Source: Pseudomonas sp. UMAB-08 (lineage in GTDB: Bacteria; Pseudomonadota; Gammaproteobacteria; Pseudomonadales; Pseudomonadaceae). From it: a stretch of 64,000 bases of DNA. The position numbers and the translations under genes were made by a program. A model generated the notes under the pieces. The model was given only the letters and a program-made list of their open reading frames with translations. It had not been told where the DNA came from and did no database searches. Positions 27,280 through 36,057 of the stretch are shown in pieces. Position 1 is the stretch's first letter, and each line of letters starts with the position of its first letter. The stretch spans positions 276,071-340,070 of the forward strand of contig NZ_LT607415.1 of assembly GCF_900095225.1 (NCBI RefSeq), written 5' to 3'.

Positions 27280-28710
27280 ATGTATGGAGATCGACTGGAA
27301 GTAGTCTGCGGTTGTGTGGTGGGGGGGGCTGGCCCAGCGGGCATGGGGCTGATATTCAATGCCTTGAAAAGCGGAGCCTTGCCTGATTTAACGCGCGATG
27401 GATTGATCATCGTCGACGCCAGTCCTCATCCGGGGACCGGCAGACTGGGGGAATACCAGATTACCGCCAACTCTGTGGGCGATGTATTTCTCGATTGCCT
27501 GCGTGATCCGGCGTTGCGCGAAGTGTTTGAGCCGTTGGAACACAGCGCGGCGTATTGGCGCATTCGCGATCAGGCTTTCGTCGCGCCACGGCTGTCAGAC
27601 GTAGGGGAGCTGCTGGCAGAAGCGTCGAAACTGGTGCTGGATTTTATCGTTCAACGTTATGACGTTCAGGTGTGGAGCAGCGCCACGATCACCGATGTGG
27701 TTAGCGACGATGATGAGTTTCAGGTCTGGGTCGAACACGAAGGGCGTGCTCAGGCGATTCTGTGTCGTACGCTGGTACTCAACCTCGGTGGCCGTCAAGA
27801 TCCGCAGCATCTACTTGACGCGCTGGCAGATCAGGGGCTATCGCTGCCTCCGTCGGCCAGTATTCAAAGTGCCGATACATTGCTACGTATGAGCGCCTCA
27901 GAGTTGCGCGAACATTTTGCGCCGACCCTTGCCGACGGTGGGCGATTCACCGTAGTCGGTGGTTCTCACAGTGCTTTTTCCGTGTTGGAAAACCTCGCCA
28001 GCGCACTGCAAAGCGTCGGTCTGGAAGAGATGACATTGGTGCATCGCTCGCAAATCCGCTTGTTTTATGAAAGTGCCGATCAGGCATTGGCAAACGGCTA
28101 TGAGTTTGATCCAGTCGATGATATTTGCCCGGTATCGGGCCGGGTCAACCGGTCCGGCGGCTTGCGTTATCGCGCTTTGGACGTCGGTCGGGACATTCTT
28201 GAGCGCGGCCGAATAGGTTCGGACGGGGTCCGTGTCCATCTCTTGCAAACCCTGAATGGCCCTGCCCGGCAGTATGAACGTGCGAGCCAGGCGTTGGCTG
28301 AATCGAATGTGGTGGTGCAGTGCACGGGTTATCAACCTCGGATACCTGAACTCAAATACGCCGACGGCACGCCGATCACCCTGCGCGAGGTGAAGGGCGG
28401 CCTTGATTCCGACCCTTCGGGCTGTCCTCTGGATCTGGCGGGGCGGCGCTTACACGGTTTGTATCTCTTCGGCCTGGGCTCAGGGCTTGGGATTGATCCG
28501 CGTCTAGGCAGCGAGCCTTCATTCGACGGGCGAATCTATGGCGTCTGGCAGTTTCATAACGACGCCAGTCGCGCTGTCATCGAGGCTATATCTGCACGAT
28601 TGAAAGCAGCAGCAGTGGCTGAACGGGTGACCCCCAACCGCAGCCTGAGCGAGCGTTTAGAAAGTGGCTTGCCACTTTTCTGGCCTGGCCTCGCGCCCTT
28701 CAAAATATAA
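27280..28710 (+). CDS. FAD/NAD(P)-binding oxidoreductase, substrate unknown
   Basis: 476 residues. An N-terminal dinucleotide-binding fold reads VVGGAGPAGMGLIFNALKSG (FAD, GxGxxG type). A second Rossmann motif, FTVVGGSHSAFSVLENLASA, lies near residue 228 and probably binds NAD(P)H. A later NVVVQCTGYQPRIPEL segment resembles the C-terminal part of flavin monooxygenases and SidA/lysine-ornithine hydroxylase relatives. No biosynthetic partners are adjacent, so the substrate cannot be assigned. It is flanked by an AT-rich upstream region and its own terminator. GGAG lies nine bases before ATG. Confidence 0.72.
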   Translation: MYGDRLEVVCGCVVGGAGPAGMGLIFNALKSGALPDLTRDGLIIVDASPHPGTGRLGEYQITANSVGDVFLDCLRDPALREVFEPLEHSAAYWRIRDQAFVAPRLSDVGELLAEASKLVLDFIVQRYDVQVWSSATITDVVSDDDEFQVWVEHEGRAQAILCRTLVLNLGGRQDPQHLLDALADQGLSLPPSASIQSADTLLRMSASELREHFAPTLADGGRFTVVGGSHSAFSVLENLASALQSVGLEEMTLVHRSQIRLFYESADQALANGYEFDPVDDICPVSGRVNRSGGLRYRALDVGRDILERGRIGSDGVRVHLLQTLNGPARQYERASQALAESNVVVQCTGYQPRIPELKYADGTPITLREVKGGLDSDPSGCPLDLAGRRLHGLYLFGLGSGLGIDPRLGSEPSFDGRIYGVWQFHNDASRAVIEAISARLKAAAVAERVTPNRSLSERLESGLPLFWPGLAPFKI

Positions 28711-28741
28711 GAGGCATTCAGCGTTGAGCTGACGCTCTCGT

Positions 28742-28775
28742 CCCGAGTGGTCTTTGGCTACTCGGGTTTTTTTTT
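28742..28775 (+). terminator. Rho-independent terminator after the flavoprotein gene
   Basis: CCCGAGT and ACTCGGG arms, 11-nt loop, followed by nine T residues. Confidence 0.92.
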
Positions 28776-28900
28776 GCCTGCGATTTAGTGCCTGGGGTCA
28801 ACTGATGAGGGGGCTTGTCTGTTGTTGAATAGCGTTTTTTATCATCTATTCTTACCTTTCATGCAGACCCTCTCAACGGCTCGGCAGAGGTTGGACAGCC

Positions 28901-29836
28901 ATGCGCATTTTGATCGTTGGAGCCGGTGCGATCGGCGGTTACTTTGGTGGACGACTGTTGGAGGCGAAGCGGGACGTGACGTTTTTGGTCAGGCCTCGTC
29001 GCGCCGAAGAACTTGAACGTGACGGGCTGATCGTGCGAAGCCCGCTGGGCAATGTCGATTATCCTGATCCGCCTTATGTCCTCAGCCAGGCGCTGGACAC
29101 ACCCTACGACCTGATTCTCCTGAGTTGCAAGGCCTACGATCTCGATGCAGCGATGGAGTCTTTTGCAGCTGCGGTGGGGGCTGAAACGATGATTCTGCCG
29201 CTGCTCAATGGCATGGCGCATCTTGACCGCCTGGCCGCACGCTTCAGCCATATCAATGTATTGGGTGGGCAGTGCCTGATCTCTGTGGACCGCGATGCGT
29301 CGGGTACCATCGTGCACCTGAACGACACCAACCAATTAACATTCGGCGAACTGGATGGGCAAGTCACCGCGCGTATTCAATGCGTGACGGATGAATTGGC
29401 CGGTGCGGGTTTTGAGGCTAATCTCAGCTCGAGCATCCTCCAGGATATGTGGGAGAAATGGTGTTTTATCGCCACCGGTGCTGGCATTACTTGCTCCATG
29501 CGCTCGACGGTCGGTGATGTGCTCGCTGCGGGCGGTGAGTCACTGGTGTTGAGATTGCTGGATGAGTGCGCCGAGATCGCCGCTAGCGCCGGTTACCCGC
29601 TGCGCCCGCAGGCGCATGAGCGCTTTGTGAATATGTTGACGACGCCCGGGTCGAAGATGACCTCTTCCATGCTGCGAGACATCGAACGTGGTGCCGCCAT
29701 CGAAGTCGAGCATATGTTCGGTGATTTGGTCGCACGCCGTGACGCGGCAGGACTGTCGACAGCAGATTTGTCGGTTCTTGAATTCGCCTACACTCACCTT
29801 AAAGCCTACGAAGCACGGCGCTTGCGCGAACATTGA
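28901..29836 (+). CDS. 2-Dehydropantoate 2-reductase family protein (PanE/ApbA-like)
   Basis: 311 residues. The N-terminus MRILIVGAGAIGGYFGGRLL is the NADP-binding signature of ketopantoate reductases. The conserved SCKAYDL and the C-terminal MWEKWCFIATGAGITC and GSKMTSSMLRDIERGAAIEVEH (quoted as blocks) complete the family pattern, including the Lys and Glu/Asp positions expected for catalysis. Pseudomonads often carry several paralogues, so this may reduce ketopantoate for CoA synthesis or another 2-keto acid. It is alone, with a hairpin downstream. Confidence 0.85.
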   Translation: MRILIVGAGAIGGYFGGRLLEAKRDVTFLVRPRRAEELERDGLIVRSPLGNVDYPDPPYVLSQALDTPYDLILLSCKAYDLDAAMESFAAAVGAETMILPLLNGMAHLDRLAARFSHINVLGGQCLISVDRDASGTIVHLNDTNQLTFGELDGQVTARIQCVTDELAGAGFEANLSSSILQDMWEKWCFIATGAGITCSMRSTVGDVLAAGGESLVLRLLDECAEIAASAGYPLRPQAHERFVNMLTTPGSKMTSSMLRDIERGAAIEVEHMFGDLVARRDAAGLSTADLSVLEFAYTHLKAYEARRLREH

Positions 29837-29867
29837 TCTCCAGCCCATGTCCTCCAGACAATATCGA

Positions 29868-29887
29868 GCGCCGGCATGCCCCGGCGC
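29868..29887 (+). terminator. GC-rich hairpin after the PanE-like gene
   Basis: GCGCCGG and CCGGCGC arms with a CATGCC loop, 32 bp after the stop. No T-run, so termination is uncertain. Confidence 0.45.
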
Positions 29888-30038
29888 CTATCACGAATCG
29901 ATCTGCTGGCGCCCGTGAGTGGTGATCGGGTTACCCGATTCACCGACTGTGCGGGTTGGCCAGGCAGAAATAACGAACCTTTTCCAGGAGCGAGTCTCAT
30001 AACCTTACGATCACTGCAGGTTTAACAGAGGTGACAAC

Positions 30039-30281
30039 ATGCCGGTCAAACATAATTTGCTCAAGGATTTGAATATCACCAAGGAAGAGATCACGAAGCT
30101 CAGAGACGCCGACGACAGGCTCAGCCAACTGCTCGAATCCTACAACTCGATAGACGCTGAAGTGGTTGACGCCGAATCCGGGTCAGCCGGAAACGTTACT
30201 GATGAACAGCTCAGGAAACTCAAGGAAAAACGCCTGCATGTGAAGGACAAGATCGTCAAGCGTCTGACGTCTCCGGACTAA
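30039..30281 (+). CDS. YdcH-like DUF465 small protein
   Basis: 80 residues, soluble and helical. It has LKEKRLHVKDKIVKRL at the C-terminus, typical of DUF465/YdcH proteins, and a longer than usual acidic middle (DAEVVDAESGSAGNVTDEQ). Function of the family is unknown. GAGGTGA lies four bases before ATG. It is monocistronic and convergent with the PNPOx-like gene. Confidence 0.75.
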   Translation: MPVKHNLLKDLNITKEEITKLRDADDRLSQLLESYNSIDAEVVDAESGSAGNVTDEQLRKLKEKRLHVKDKIVKRLTSPD

Positions 30282-30336
30282 GGCTGCGAGCTCGTCGTTC
30301 CGGGCACGGCGGCACGGGTACCCCATCTCCCGGTCA

Positions 30337-31266
30337 TCATTGAGTAGGGTCGGGCTTGGTTGACCAACGCAATGCCAGTGCATTCGAGCGCCTGACGATG
30401 CGTCGCGGGCTGAAGCGCCATAACCGCTCGGCACCTTCCAAGGTGCTGGGGGTGACTGAGTCGAGAATAAGCTCCACGTCGCCTGTCATTTGCAGCAGGT
30501 CGCCTGTGGTGAAATCGACAAACACCAGGCCTGCTTTTGGATTGAGAACAAAGTTACCCAAGGTGTTGAAGAACATATTGCCGGCGAAGTCTGGAATCGT
30601 CAGCGTGCCGCCCTCATCCAGTCGCACGAAGCCTGGTTTTCCTCCTCGGTGGGACACATCCACCTGTCGCCCGCTCGAGGGCTCGTCGACGTAAGACGCG
30701 ACAAAAAAAGAATCTGCGCTGCTGATCAGATCGCGCGTGTCGGTATCCAGTTGCTCCATCCATTGAGCCGTTGCCGGACGTGAGTCACTGCGGATGCCGA
30801 GTTGCCGCTGTTGAATATAGCGCGGGCAATTCCCGTAACTCTGCTCGACGGAAATGTCGAAGCTGTGATCGTCGCTGCGTTTGAGGGTGCCATTAAGCCG
30901 GTTGCGTCGACGGGTCAGCAAATCAATCCCTAACAAACCGACGGCCTGGCCATCCTCCATGCCCCTGTCTGCCGGGTCACTGGCATCACGTGGTAATTGC
31001 AGGTGCAGCCGGTACGGATCGATCGCCTGCATAAAGCCTGGCTCATCGTCGCGAAGGGTGGCCCACACATCCCCTTCGGGATCGACCGTACCGAGCACGA
31101 CGAAGGGTAACTGCGGGTAGAACGCGCGGTGCTGCTCAATGATCTGATCACGGATGATCCTGCTGCCCAGTTCGCCCATTCGCTCGGCCACGCCGACGTT
31201 GTGCTGCAAGGCGCGTTCACCTGCGTGCCAGGGTGAACGAGGGCGTTGGGGTTGTTCGGTACTCAT
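30337..31266 (-). CDS. Pyridoxamine 5'-phosphate oxidase-like flavin-binding protein
   Basis: 309 residues. Two FMN-binding split-barrel-like halves are suggested: residues about 50–110 (PFVVLGTVDPEGDVWATLRD) and about 190–270 (SFFVASYVDEPSSGRQVDVSHRGGKPGF, with NMFFNTLGNFVLNPKAGLVF). The second half resembles proteins often fused to ferredoxin reductase domains. The substrate is unknown; a redox or detoxification role is typical. An unusually strong ribosome site, GGAGGTGATC, fully matches the 16S 3' end and lies just before ATG, predicting high translation. Confidence 0.75.
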   Translation of the reverse strand: MSTEQPQRPRSPWHAGERALQHNVGVAERMGELGSRIIRDQIIEQHRAFYPQLPFVVLGTVDPEGDVWATLRDDEPGFMQAIDPYRLHLQLPRDASDPADRGMEDGQAVGLLGIDLLTRRRNRLNGTLKRSDDHSFDISVEQSYGNCPRYIQQRQLGIRSDSRPATAQWMEQLDTDTRDLISSADSFFVASYVDEPSSGRQVDVSHRGGKPGFVRLDEGGTLTIPDFAGNMFFNTLGNFVLNPKAGLVFVDFTTGDLLQMTGDVELILDSVTPSTLEGAERLWRFSPRRIVRRSNALALRWSTKPDPTQ

Positions 31267-31350
31267 GGTAGATCACCTCCCACACCGTGGATGGGCGCTG
31301 CTGAGAGCGCCCATGCGCCGGTCATCAAGCCAAACCTTTAAACCCTGGGG

Positions 31351-31971
31351 TCAGGCAATTGCGGCCAGACCTGCGGGTGTTTTCTGAAAGGGAACAAAGC
31401 CTGGTAACGCTTCGATCCGAACCAGCCACCGGTTTATCCGAGGATAGCCTGCGAGGTCGACATTGCCTTCAGGGGCTTGAGCGACGTAGCTGTACAGCGC
31501 GACATCAGCCAGCGTGGGGTGGGGGCCTGCGACGATCCAATCATGGTCGGCTAAGGTCGACTCGATCAGTTTCAAGATGGCATGAGCGCGTTGGATTGTA
31601 TCCTCGGCATTGAACGGGGCGCCGAATACGGTAATTAAACGCGCGGCTGCTGGACCGTAGGCGATTTCCCCTGCAGCGACAGAAAGCCAGCGTTGAACGC
31701 GTGCCGCTTCAGCGGCGGACTCGGGCAGCCAATCGGTTGTGCCGAATTTTTTAGCCAGGTAAACCAGGATCGAATTTGCGTCGCTGAAAAAGACGCCGTC
31801 GTCGTCGAGCACCGGAACCTGACCGAACGGGTTGAGCTTGAGAAACGCTTCGGACTTATGGGCAGCGTTGGCAAGGTCGACGTCGATCAGCGAGTGCTCT
31901 ATACCCAGCAACGACAGAAACAGACGAACGCGATGGGAATGGCCGGAGAGTGGGTGGGAATAGAGCTTCAT
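31351..31971 (-). CDS. Glutathione S-transferase
   Basis: 206 residues from ATG 31971, with AAGGTGA five bases upstream; a longer in-frame extension is rejected. The thioredoxin-like N-terminal domain reads [22 protein letters not shown], with [13 protein letters not shown] and the glutathione-binding [11 protein letters not shown]. The helical C-terminal domain ends near PGFVPFQKT. Substrate unknown. It is divergent from a LysR gene with a perfect inverted repeat between them, so it is probably the regulated target. Confidence 0.87.
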   Translation of the reverse strand: MKLYSHPLSGHSHRVRLFLSLLGIEHSLIDVDLANAAHKSEAFLKLNPFGQVPVLDDDGVFFSDANSILVYLAKKFGTTDWLPESAAEAARVQRWLSVAAGEIAYGPAAARLITVFGAPFNAEDTIQRAHAILKLIESTLADHDWIVAGPHPTLADVALYSYVAQAPEGNVDLAGYPRINRWLVRIEALPGFVPFQKTPAGLAAIA

Positions 31972-32071
31972 GGCAATCACCTTTAACGGGCTGTATGGAA
32001 TGGATCGTTGTGTTGTGGTGATGATGCTAGTGCTCGCAGGTGCTTGAATAAATGCTGTAAAGGGAAGATGT

Positions 32072-32092
32072 TTACTCCGTAATTCGGAGTAA
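32072..32092. promoter_or_regulatory. Inverted repeat operator between GST and LysR genes
   Basis: Perfect 8-bp arms TTACTCCG and CGGAGTAA with a TAATT spacer, 15 bp before the LysR start and about 100 bp before the GST start. A likely binding site for the LysR protein, where it would repress itself and control gst. Confidence 0.7.
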
Positions 32093-32107
32093 TAAGCGAG
32101 GCGGGTG

Positions 32108-33031
32108 ATGGACACGGTTCAAGCGATGCGCGTGGTGTTGGCGATAATCGAGCATGGCAGCCTCACGGCTGCCTCGGAAAAGCTCGATGTCTCGCTGCCG
32201 ACGGTGGTCCGGGTATTGGCCTCCACGGAGCAGCACTTGGGTGTGCGCCTGTTCGAGCGCACCACCCGACACGTGCGGATCACGGAGGAGGGCAAGCTGT
32301 ACGCCGACGTCTGTCGCACGGTGATTCGGGAAATCGGCGATATCGAGGATGTGTTTCGCGACAAGGAGAGTGAACCCAGCGGTCCCTTGTCGATTACGGC
32401 CCCGGTGCTGTTCGGTCGTCATCACGTGGCCCCGGTACTCAACGGGTTCATGGCTCGCTACCCCAAGGTGACAGTGAACTTGAGCCTGATCGACCGGGTG
32501 ACTGACTTGCTGGAAGAAGGGATCGACGTTGCGGTGCGGATCGGCCACGTTACCGCCCCGGATCTGGTGGTGTCTCGCGTGGGGCAAGTGCGCCGTTATC
32601 TGTGTGCCAGCCCTGCATTACTGGCTGAGCTTCGGACCATCAAGACGCCGGATGACCTCAACGGTGCGCCCTTCATTTGCCTTGCCGGAGTGCTCGGGGG
32701 GACCCAGTTGATGCTGCAAGAGAACGGCAAGCCATTGTCGGTGAAAATAACCAATGTCCGCATGACCACTAATAACGGAGACACGGCTATCTCTGCCTGT
32801 CTCAGTGGGTTGGGGATCGGTTTTTTTCTGTCCTACCAGGTCCAGGACCTGATAGATGCCGGGCAACTGGAAAGAGTGCTGATTAATTACCAGCCCGAAC
32901 CATTACCGGTTTCGCTCGTTTATTTGCCATCGCGGCGGGTGTCGATTCGTTCGCGAGCGTTCATCGCCTGGGCGAAGGTGAAACTCGGCGAGCGGCTGAT
33001 TCGTTTTGCAACCCCGGAGCGCTCGCCTTGA
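32108..33031 (+). CDS. LysR-family regulator divergent from GST
   Basis: 307 residues. Helix-turn-helix [20 protein letters not shown], followed by [20 protein letters not shown] and the effector domain. The text [22 protein letters not shown] is typical of the subgroup of LysR proteins that sit beside glutathione S-transferase or dehydrogenase genes. ATG 32108 is preferred over the adjacent GTG 32105 because GAGG lies six bases upstream. Its probable targets are itself and the divergent gst. Confidence 0.86.
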   Translation: MDTVQAMRVVLAIIEHGSLTAASEKLDVSLPTVVRVLASTEQHLGVRLFERTTRHVRITEEGKLYADVCRTVIREIGDIEDVFRDKESEPSGPLSITAPVLFGRHHVAPVLNGFMARYPKVTVNLSLIDRVTDLLEEGIDVAVRIGHVTAPDLVVSRVGQVRRYLCASPALLAELRTIKTPDDLNGAPFICLAGVLGGTQLMLQENGKPLSVKITNVRMTTNNGDTAISACLSGLGIGFFLSYQVQDLIDAGQLERVLINYQPEPLPVSLVYLPSRRVSIRSRAFIAWAKVKLGERLIRFATPERSP

Positions 33032-33125
33032 CAGCTGATCGCCAGCCGCACGGAAAAAGCCGGACGTGCTTGTTTTCACAGACACACGTATCCGAGAGTG
33101 ATCATTAATCGCGGGGGGAGAAAAG

Positions 33126-33152
33126 TAAAAAAACGGCGTCATCACGACGCCG
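33126..33152 (-). terminator. Rho-independent terminator of csrA
   Basis: On the minus strand, CGGCGTC and GACGCCG form a 7-bp stem with a 5-nt loop, followed by seven T residues. A second 8-bp hairpin (CTCTGCCC/GGGCAGAG, 33161–33181) lies between it and the csrA stop. Confidence 0.9.
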
Positions 33153-33210
33153 GACAGCGGCTCTGCCCAAAGAGGGCAGAGTGCTCAGGAGCGGGGATGC
33201 ACTTTCGAAT

Positions 33211-33399
33211 TCATTGGGGGTCTTGGTGGGGTGCGATCTCGGCCTGGATACGTTTGTAAATTTCTTCACGATGCACAGAAACATTTTTTGGAGCATTGAT
33301 ACCTAGCCGGACCTGAAGGCCCTGAACGCCAAGAATCGTAACGGTGATGTCGTCACCAATGTTTATGCTTTCGCCTACTTTTCGGGTGAGTATCAACAT
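33211..33399 (-). CDS. csrA: CsrA/RsmA-family RNA-binding regulator (RsmE-like)
   Basis: 62 residues from ATG 33399, with AAGGA seven bases upstream. The protein begins [20 protein letters not shown] and carries [19 protein letters not shown], including the RNA-binding Arg in VHREEIY. CsrA proteins bind GGA-loop hairpins in mRNA leaders and block translation; Gac-controlled small RNAs titrate them. The [13 protein letters not shown] start resembles RsmE more than RsmA (RRCAESLIIGD), as I remember them. It is a single gene with its own terminator. Confidence 0.92.
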   Translation of the reverse strand: MLILTRKVGESINIGDDITVTILGVQGLQVRLGINAPKNVSVHREEIYKRIQAEIAPHQDPQ

Positions 33400-33849
33400 G
33401 ATCTTTTCCTTGATGGCCTCTTGAAGCGCCTCTGCCAAGAGGCTGGCGTGTGCCTTGGGTGTGATTGTTGCCGAGTACATCCGAATGCGTCCATCCCTAA
33501 GACGTCATAAGTGCAAATTTAATTCCCTTGAAACGCACATCTGGCATCGAGTCGCCCCGCAAGTAGACGAATAGTGCACCTGCTTGGTGCTTGCGCGTCT
33601 GATCATTATCCCTCAAACGCCAACGATTGCTGACTATTGTGGTGAAAAGAGTGGCAAAGAGCGCAAAAAGCCAGCGGCGCTTAAAGGTCTTTATAGTGTG
33701 GCGCTATTGTTGCCCAAGGCCGTTTTAGAGGCCGTCAAGAATTCAAGGCAGGCCATTGCCAGTCACGTGGCTCGCTCAGCCCGTACATGAGAGAGGTTGC
33801 CCGTTTCAATGCAGGTCTATCGCGAATCCGTTCGCGATAGATGGGGCAG
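33400..33849. other. Region between csrA and gntP, no gene
   Basis: 450 bp. The part nearest 33400–33540 must hold the csrA promoter. A plus-strand frame at 33584–33790 lacks a ribosome site and family resemblance. A strong hairpin at 33817–33840 lies just downstream of the gntP stop. Confidence 0.45.
33817..33840 (-). terminator. Perfect hairpin downstream of gntP
   Basis: Arms CTATCGCGAA and TTCGCGATAG (10 bp, extending to 11) with a 4-nt loop. No T-run; it may terminate or protect the gntP transcript, or be a REP-like element. Confidence 0.55.
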
Positions 33850-35202
33850 TCAAACCACCAGTGACAACAATAGAATGAAGATCAATCCGACCACCGACAG
33901 AATGGTTTCCATCGCGGTCCAGGTTTTGAAGGTTTCGGCGACGGTCATGTTGAAGTACTGCTTCACCAGCCAGAAGCCCGCATCGTTCACGTGCGACAGG
34001 ATCAGCGAACCTGCACCCGTTGCGAGCACCAGCAGTTCGCGGTTCACCCCAGGGATCATGGCCACTACTGGCGCGACGATACCTGCGCCGGTGATGGTTG
34101 CGACTGTTGCGGAGCCCGTCGCAATGCGGATTACCGCAGCGACCAGCCACGCCAGCAGGATCGGCGAAATTTCCGCACGGACCGCCATGTGGCCAATTAC
34201 ATCACCCACGCCGCTGGCGACCAGCATTTGTTTAAAACCACCGCCCGCGCCGACGATCATGACGATGGCCGCGACAGGCGCCAGGCTCTGATCAAGCAGC
34301 TTCATAATCTGCTGGCGGGAGAAACCGCGCGCGGCACCAAACGTGTAGAACGCCAGCAACAAGGCGGCGAGGAGGGCGGTGATCGGGTGACCGATCAGGT
34401 CCATCCAGACCCGGATAATGCTGGTGTCCGGCAGCACGATGTCGGCCAGGGTTTTGAGCAGCATCAGAAACACCGGCAGCAGGATCGTGACCAGCGTGAT
34501 GCCGAAGCCCGGCAGATTTTCGGTTGTCGACTCCTGTGCGATCTGGTCCATCAATTCTTTTGACGGAGTGCCAGGAATGTAGCGTGAAATCCACTTGCCG
34601 TAGATCGGCCCGGCGATCATCGCGGTGGGCAGTGCGACGATCAGACCGTAGAAAATGGTTTTACCAATGTCGGCATTAAAGACGCCAATCGCCAGCAGCG
34701 GACCCGGATGCGGCGGGACCAGCCCGTGCACCGCGGACAGCCCTGCCAGCAGAGGAATACCGATTTTGACAATCGATAATCCGGTCCGTCGAGCCACGAT
34801 GAATACCAGCGGGATCAACAGGACGAAGCCGATTTCGAAGAACAGCGGGATGCCCACCAGGAACGCTGAAAACATCATCGCCCAGTGCACACGGTCCTTG
34901 CCGAACAGCCGGACCAGGGTGCGCGCGATCTGGTCGGCGCCGCCTGAGTCAGCCATCAATTTGCCGAGCATGGTGCCCAGCGCCAAGAGGATGCCGACGA
35001 AGCCGAGAACGCCGCCGAAGCCGTCCTGGAACGACTTCATAACCTTGTCCACCGGCATACCTGAGGTCAGGCCCAAAAAGCCCGAGGCGATGGTCAGCGC
35101 GACGAAAGGGTGAACTTTAAAGCGGGTGATCAGCAGCACAAGGCCGATGATGGTCACCAGTGCATCGACGAGCAGGTACGTCTCTTGGGTCATGCCGAAC
35201 AT
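33850..35202 (-). CDS. gntP: Gluconate permease, GntP family
   Basis: 450 residues, about 12–14 membrane segments. Family landmarks are LITRFKVHPFVALTIASGFLG, SFQDGFGGVLGFVGILLALG, the GADQIARTLVRLFGKDRVHW loop and LVPPHPGPLLAIGVF. GntP carriers import D-gluconate with protons. Neighbouring gntK and gntR make this the gluconate system of the organism. A GntR-type palindrome lies 74 bp upstream of ATG. It is transcribed separately from gntK, with a 103-bp gap. Confidence 0.92.
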   Translation of the reverse strand: MFGMTQETYLLVDALVTIIGLVLLITRFKVHPFVALTIASGFLGLTSGMPVDKVMKSFQDGFGGVLGFVGILLALGTMLGKLMADSGGADQIARTLVRLFGKDRVHWAMMFSAFLVGIPLFFEIGFVLLIPLVFIVARRTGLSIVKIGIPLLAGLSAVHGLVPPHPGPLLAIGVFNADIGKTIFYGLIVALPTAMIAGPIYGKWISRYIPGTPSKELMDQIAQESTTENLPGFGITLVTILLPVFLMLLKTLADIVLPDTSIIRVWMDLIGHPITALLAALLLAFYTFGAARGFSRQQIMKLLDQSLAPVAAIVMIVGAGGGFKQMLVASGVGDVIGHMAVRAEISPILLAWLVAAVIRIATGSATVATITGAGIVAPVVAMIPGVNRELLVLATGAGSLILSHVNDAGFWLVKQYFNMTVAETFKTWTAMETILSVVGLIFILLLSLVV

Positions 35203-35275
35203 AGGTGCGTCTCCAGTTGTCTTTGTTTTTTGGAGCTACTGATGAGTGTGGCGTTCAATTCCGTTTGCAGGGTGC

Positions 35276-35291
35276 AAGACAGCGCTATCTT
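35276..35291 (-). promoter_or_regulatory. GntR operator upstream of gntP
   Basis: AAGACAGCGCTATCTT, near-perfect palindrome centred on AGCGCT. It is shared with sites at 35846 and 35995. Confidence 0.75.
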
Positions 35292-35305
35292 TTGCGTTCA
35301 CGCCT

Positions 35306-35830
35306 TTATTTTCGTGGCCACGAAGCTTTCCACCAGGCGGCGGCTCGTTCTCCCAGCGTATCGACGGGGAGGGTCGCATCCACCACCAGCGTCAACGGTT
35401 CGCCATAAGGGGGTTCGAGCGTCGCGAACTGGCTGTCCACCAAGCTCGCCGGCATGAAATGCCCCGGGCGGTGTTCACAGCGCTCGATTGCCAGTTCCTT
35501 GCTCAGTTCGAGAAATATAAAACCCAGCCCCGGCACCGCCTCGCGAAGCTTTTCGCGATAGCTGAGTTTGAGCGCAGAACAGGTGACAATCGGACGCTCA
35601 CCGTTACGCAATGCGGTGGCCATTTCTTCGCCCAGGCGGACGAGCCAACCGGCACGGTCTTCATCATTGAGGGGGATGCCAGCGCTCATCTTTTCGATGT
35701 TGGCGGCAGAGTGGAAGGCGTCACCTTCGATGAGTCGACCGTCGCTGCGCAGGGCGATGGCGGCGCCGATGACGCTTTTGCCGCATCCGGCGACACCCAT
35801 TACGACGAGGGCGGAAATAGCAGTATTCAT
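35306..35830 (-). CDS. gntK: Gluconokinase
   Basis: 174 residues from ATG 35830, with GAGG five bases upstream; an in-frame extension of 26 codons runs through the operator and is rejected. The P-loop is G12-VAGCGK-S19, followed by EGDAFHSAANIEKMSAG and CEHRPGHFMPASLVDSQFATLE, both diagnostic of the shikimate-kinase-like gluconokinases. It phosphorylates gluconate to 6-phosphogluconate for the Entner–Doudoroff pathway. It is regulated with gntP by GntR through the operator at 35846. Confidence 0.93.
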   Translation of the reverse strand: MNTAISALVVMGVAGCGKSVIGAAIALRSDGRLIEGDAFHSAANIEKMSAGIPLNDEDRAGWLVRLGEEMATALRNGERPIVTCSALKLSYREKLREAVPGLGFIFLELSKELAIERCEHRPGHFMPASLVDSQFATLEPPYGEPLTLVVDATLPVDTLGERAAAWWKASWPRK

Positions 35831-35845
35831 AATTACCTCAGCGAG

Positions 35846-35859
35846 AGACAGCGCTGTCT
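35846..35859 (-). promoter_or_regulatory. GntR operator upstream of gntK
   Basis: AGACAGCGCTGTCT, a perfect 14-bp palindrome 15 bp before the gntK ATG. Confidence 0.78.
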
Positions 35860-35994
35860 TTGTCGGCTTGAACAAAAGGCCGGCCAGGCTGTTTCCAGTT
35901 CTTGTCATTGTTATGGGCTAATCGGTCAATCATCGAACCATGCATACGTTGCTCGTGACCGTTAAGTACGAATAAAGCGTTGCGAGGTTCCGTG

Positions 35995-36008
35995 AGACAG
36001 CGCTACCT
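35995..36008 (+). promoter_or_regulatory. GntR operator upstream of gntR
   Basis: AGACAGCGCTACCT, one arm degenerate, about 50 bp before the gntR start. Implies autoregulation. Confidence 0.7.
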
Positions 36009-36057
36009 TAGAGCGCATTCGCCATCTTTGGCAACCCCTCTGAGTTATTGGCAGCAC

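Noticed and set aside
33400..33480. Longer csrA start at 33480
   Set aside because: Would add 27 residues before the invariant MLILTRK; the ATG at 33399 has a proper AAGGA site.
33584..33790. Plus-strand 68-codon frame between csrA and gntP
   Set aside because: No ribosome site or family resemblance; composition fits random intergenic sequence.
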